A stretch of 64,000 nt of DNA from Gp13-AA77 sp035949375 (GTDB lineage: Bacteria; Acidobacteriota; Terriglobia; UBA7540). Position numbers and translations under genes: made by a program. Below the pieces are notes generated by a model. The model was not told the origin of the DNA, searched no databases, and saw nothing but the letters and a program-made list of their open reading frames with translations. This document shows positions 62,803-64,000 of the stretch, piece after piece. Within the stretch, counting starts at the first letter, position 1. The number at the start of each line of letters is the position of its first letter. Location: assembly GCA_035949375.1 (NCBI GenBank), contig DASZIG010000021.1, positions 1 through 64,000 on the forward strand, given 5' to 3'.

Positions 62803-63135
62803 ATGGCCGAAAAACGTACTGATCTGCTGCGTGGAACTCTCGACCTGCTCGTGCTGAAGGCACTGTCCCTGGAGCCTTTGCATGGGGTGGCTATCTCACG
62901 ACGCATCACGCAAATCACCAAGGGAGCTTTTCAGGTAAGTTTCGGGTCGCTTTTCCCCTCGCTACATCGCATGGAGGAAAGGGGCTGGGTGGCGGCCGAG
63001 TGGCGCTCGTCCGACAATAACCGCCGGGCCAAATATTACAAGTTGACCTCTGCCGGGCGCACCCAACTCAAGGCTGAAGAGCGGCAATGGAACCAGGTGG
63101 TGAAAATCATGACGGCAGCCGTTCAATCCACTTGA
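62803..63135 (+). CDS. PadR-family transcriptional regulator 2
   Basis: 110 residues, ATG with GAGAAGG upstream. LLRGTLDLLVLKALSLEPLHGVAISRRI, then GSLFPSLHRMEERGWVAAEWRSSDNNRRAKYYKLTSAGRTQLKAEE. The PadR helix-turn-helix is complete. It is divergent from PadR 1 and sits 18 bp before a permease gene, so it probably controls that one. Confidence 0.93.
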   Translation: MAEKRTDLLRGTLDLLVLKALSLEPLHGVAISRRITQITKGAFQVSFGSLFPSLHRMEERGWVAAEWRSSDNNRRAKYYKLTSAGRTQLKAEERQWNQVVKIMTAAVQST

Positions 63136-63153
63136 GTCCGGATGGGAGGCATC

Positions 63154-64000
63154 ATGCCAGGGCGAATTCTGAGCTTGTTCCGGAACCTCTTTCGCGAGCG
63201 CGCGGTCGAGCAGGCACTGGATGACGAACTCCGTTCATCGGTGGAGGTTCTCACTGAGGAGAAGGTGAAGCAGGGACTTTCGCAATCGGCGGCACGTCGG
63301 GAGGCGCTCATGGAACTCGGTGGCGTTGAGCAGGTAAAGGAGGAGGTCCGCGCAGCACGGGCTGGGCGAATTCTGGAAGACTTCGCGAGGGATGTGCGTT
63401 TTGCCTTCCGCACTCTGGCCAAGTCGCCCGGCTTTACGGCCGTAGTCGTTCTGACGCTTGCCCTCGGGATCGGCGCGAACACGGCCATCTTCAGCGTGGT
63501 GAACGCAGTCTTGCTGCGTCCGTTGCCCTTTGCGGCGCCGGATCGGTTGATGAGCGTTGTCTCCATGCGCCGGGGGAACGTGCCGGACAACGCCTCCTAC
63601 CCCGACTTCGCCGACTGGAGAGCGCAGAACCAAGTCTTTTCGGAAATGGCTGCCTATACTACGGACAACTTTACGCTCACCGGCCAGGGCGAAGCCCTGC
63701 ACATTCAGGGCGCGGACGTATCGGCCGATCTGTTCTCGCTGCTGGGCGTGAAGCCGATTCTTGGTCGCGCTTTCCTCCCGACTGAAGACAAGCTGCCTAC
63801 TGCAAATGGGGCATTCGCCATCGTTTTGAGCCATCGCTTGTGGCGGGAGCGCTTCCATGCCGATCCTGGGCTCGTAGGCCGAACCATTGAGATCGACAAC
63901 CGCGACTTTACCGTGGTGGGAGTGGCGCCGCCCGATTTTCAGTTTCCCATCCAGGGCGAACCCGTCGATTTCTGGATGACGATGGCTATTAATTTTGTAT
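63154..64000 (+). CDS. ADOP-type permease 4, truncated by window end
   Basis: 282 codons visible from the ATG at 63154 (GGGAGG upstream). The N-terminal leader differs from the other three (LDDELRSSVEVLTEEKVKQGLSQSAARREALMELGGVEQ), but DVRFAFRTLAKSPGFTAVVVLTLALGIGANTAIFSVVNAVLLRPLPF and the periplasmic domain start are the same plan. It is coupled with PadR 2 in order and spacing. The remainder lies beyond 64000. Confidence 0.92.
   Translation, partial: MPGRILSLFRNLFRERAVEQALDDELRSSVEVLTEEKVKQGLSQSAARREALMELGGVEQVKEEVRAARAGRILEDFARDVRFAFRTLAKSPGFTAVVVLTLALGIGANTAIFSVVNAVLLRPLPFAAPDRLMSVVSMRRGNVPDNASYPDFADWRAQNQVFSEMAAYTTDNFTLTGQGEALHIQGADVSADLFSLLGVKPILGRAFLPTEDKLPTANGAFAIVLSHRLWRERFHADPGLVGRTIEIDNRDFTVVGVAPPDFQFPIQGEPVDFWMTMAINFV

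Overview
The window is GC-rich, gene-dense bacterial chromosome. I infer a Gram-negative acidobacterium. The reasons are three and a half FtsX-type permeases of the kind called acidobacterial duplicated orphan permeases, each block next to a PadR regulator; large secreted proteins with SBBP, GloVer-type and Ig-like/choice-of-anchor repeats; PEP-CTERM tails with a PrsT-like TPR lipoprotein; two genes for KDO synthesis; and a GTP-type PEP carboxykinase. No rRNA or CRISPR array was seen, and there is one tRNA-like gene.

Layout. 1-3786 (minus) is a putative lanthipeptide-like RiPP locus. It holds a short Cys/Thr-rich precursor with a helical C-terminal tail, a HopA1-family (class V-type) protein, and a fused RRE-like/kinase/LanC protein that runs off the left edge. 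4135-10275 (minus) encodes a secreted GH38 alpha-mannosidase and a GloVer-repeat protein. 10843-15906 (plus) is a glycan-modification cluster: DegT aminotransferase, FAD/NAD(P)-binding protein, sulfotransferase, GT4 glycosyltransferase. 15981-20318 is an accessory island. It contains three tandem MITE-like elements with 17-bp terminal inverted repeats, an IS1595-type transposase with a translationally coupled passenger gene, several orphan small genes, and a class II leucine-type tRNA body that carries a UGC (alanine) anticodon.

20319-31500 holds a secreted S53 peptidase (minus), then kdsD, kdsC, xerD, a CCA-enzyme-like protein that lacks the DxD pair, an exported methyltransferase, a GH27 enzyme, and a PEP-CTERM-like protein (all plus). 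A 20-codon relic of a permease lies at 30439-30501. 31560-36945 is centred on a CysM / JAMM peptidase / MoaD-like carrier / MoeB-rhodanese module, resembling the actinobacterial CysO cysteine pathway; the carrier has a 17-residue tail after its diglycine. Peroxiredoxin and DinB genes follow. 37204-41584 (minus) carries pckG, purE, a small coupled gene and purD.

41933-48487 (plus) has a lipocalin-like small protein, a HemN/HemW-like radical SAM protein, a secreted alpha/beta hydrolase and a PrsT-like TPR lipoprotein. 48544-53451 (minus) has a giant SBBP/choice-of-anchor protein and a PEP-CTERM protein. 53736-64000 is the permease/PadR region: three complete permeases and one PadR on minus, then a second PadR and a truncated permease on plus, separated by a ~200-bp MITE-like element.

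The best candidate for an undescribed system is the RiPP locus at the left edge. Second is the tRNA/transposase island at 17-20 kb. Everything here comes from reading translations and motifs; no database search was run.
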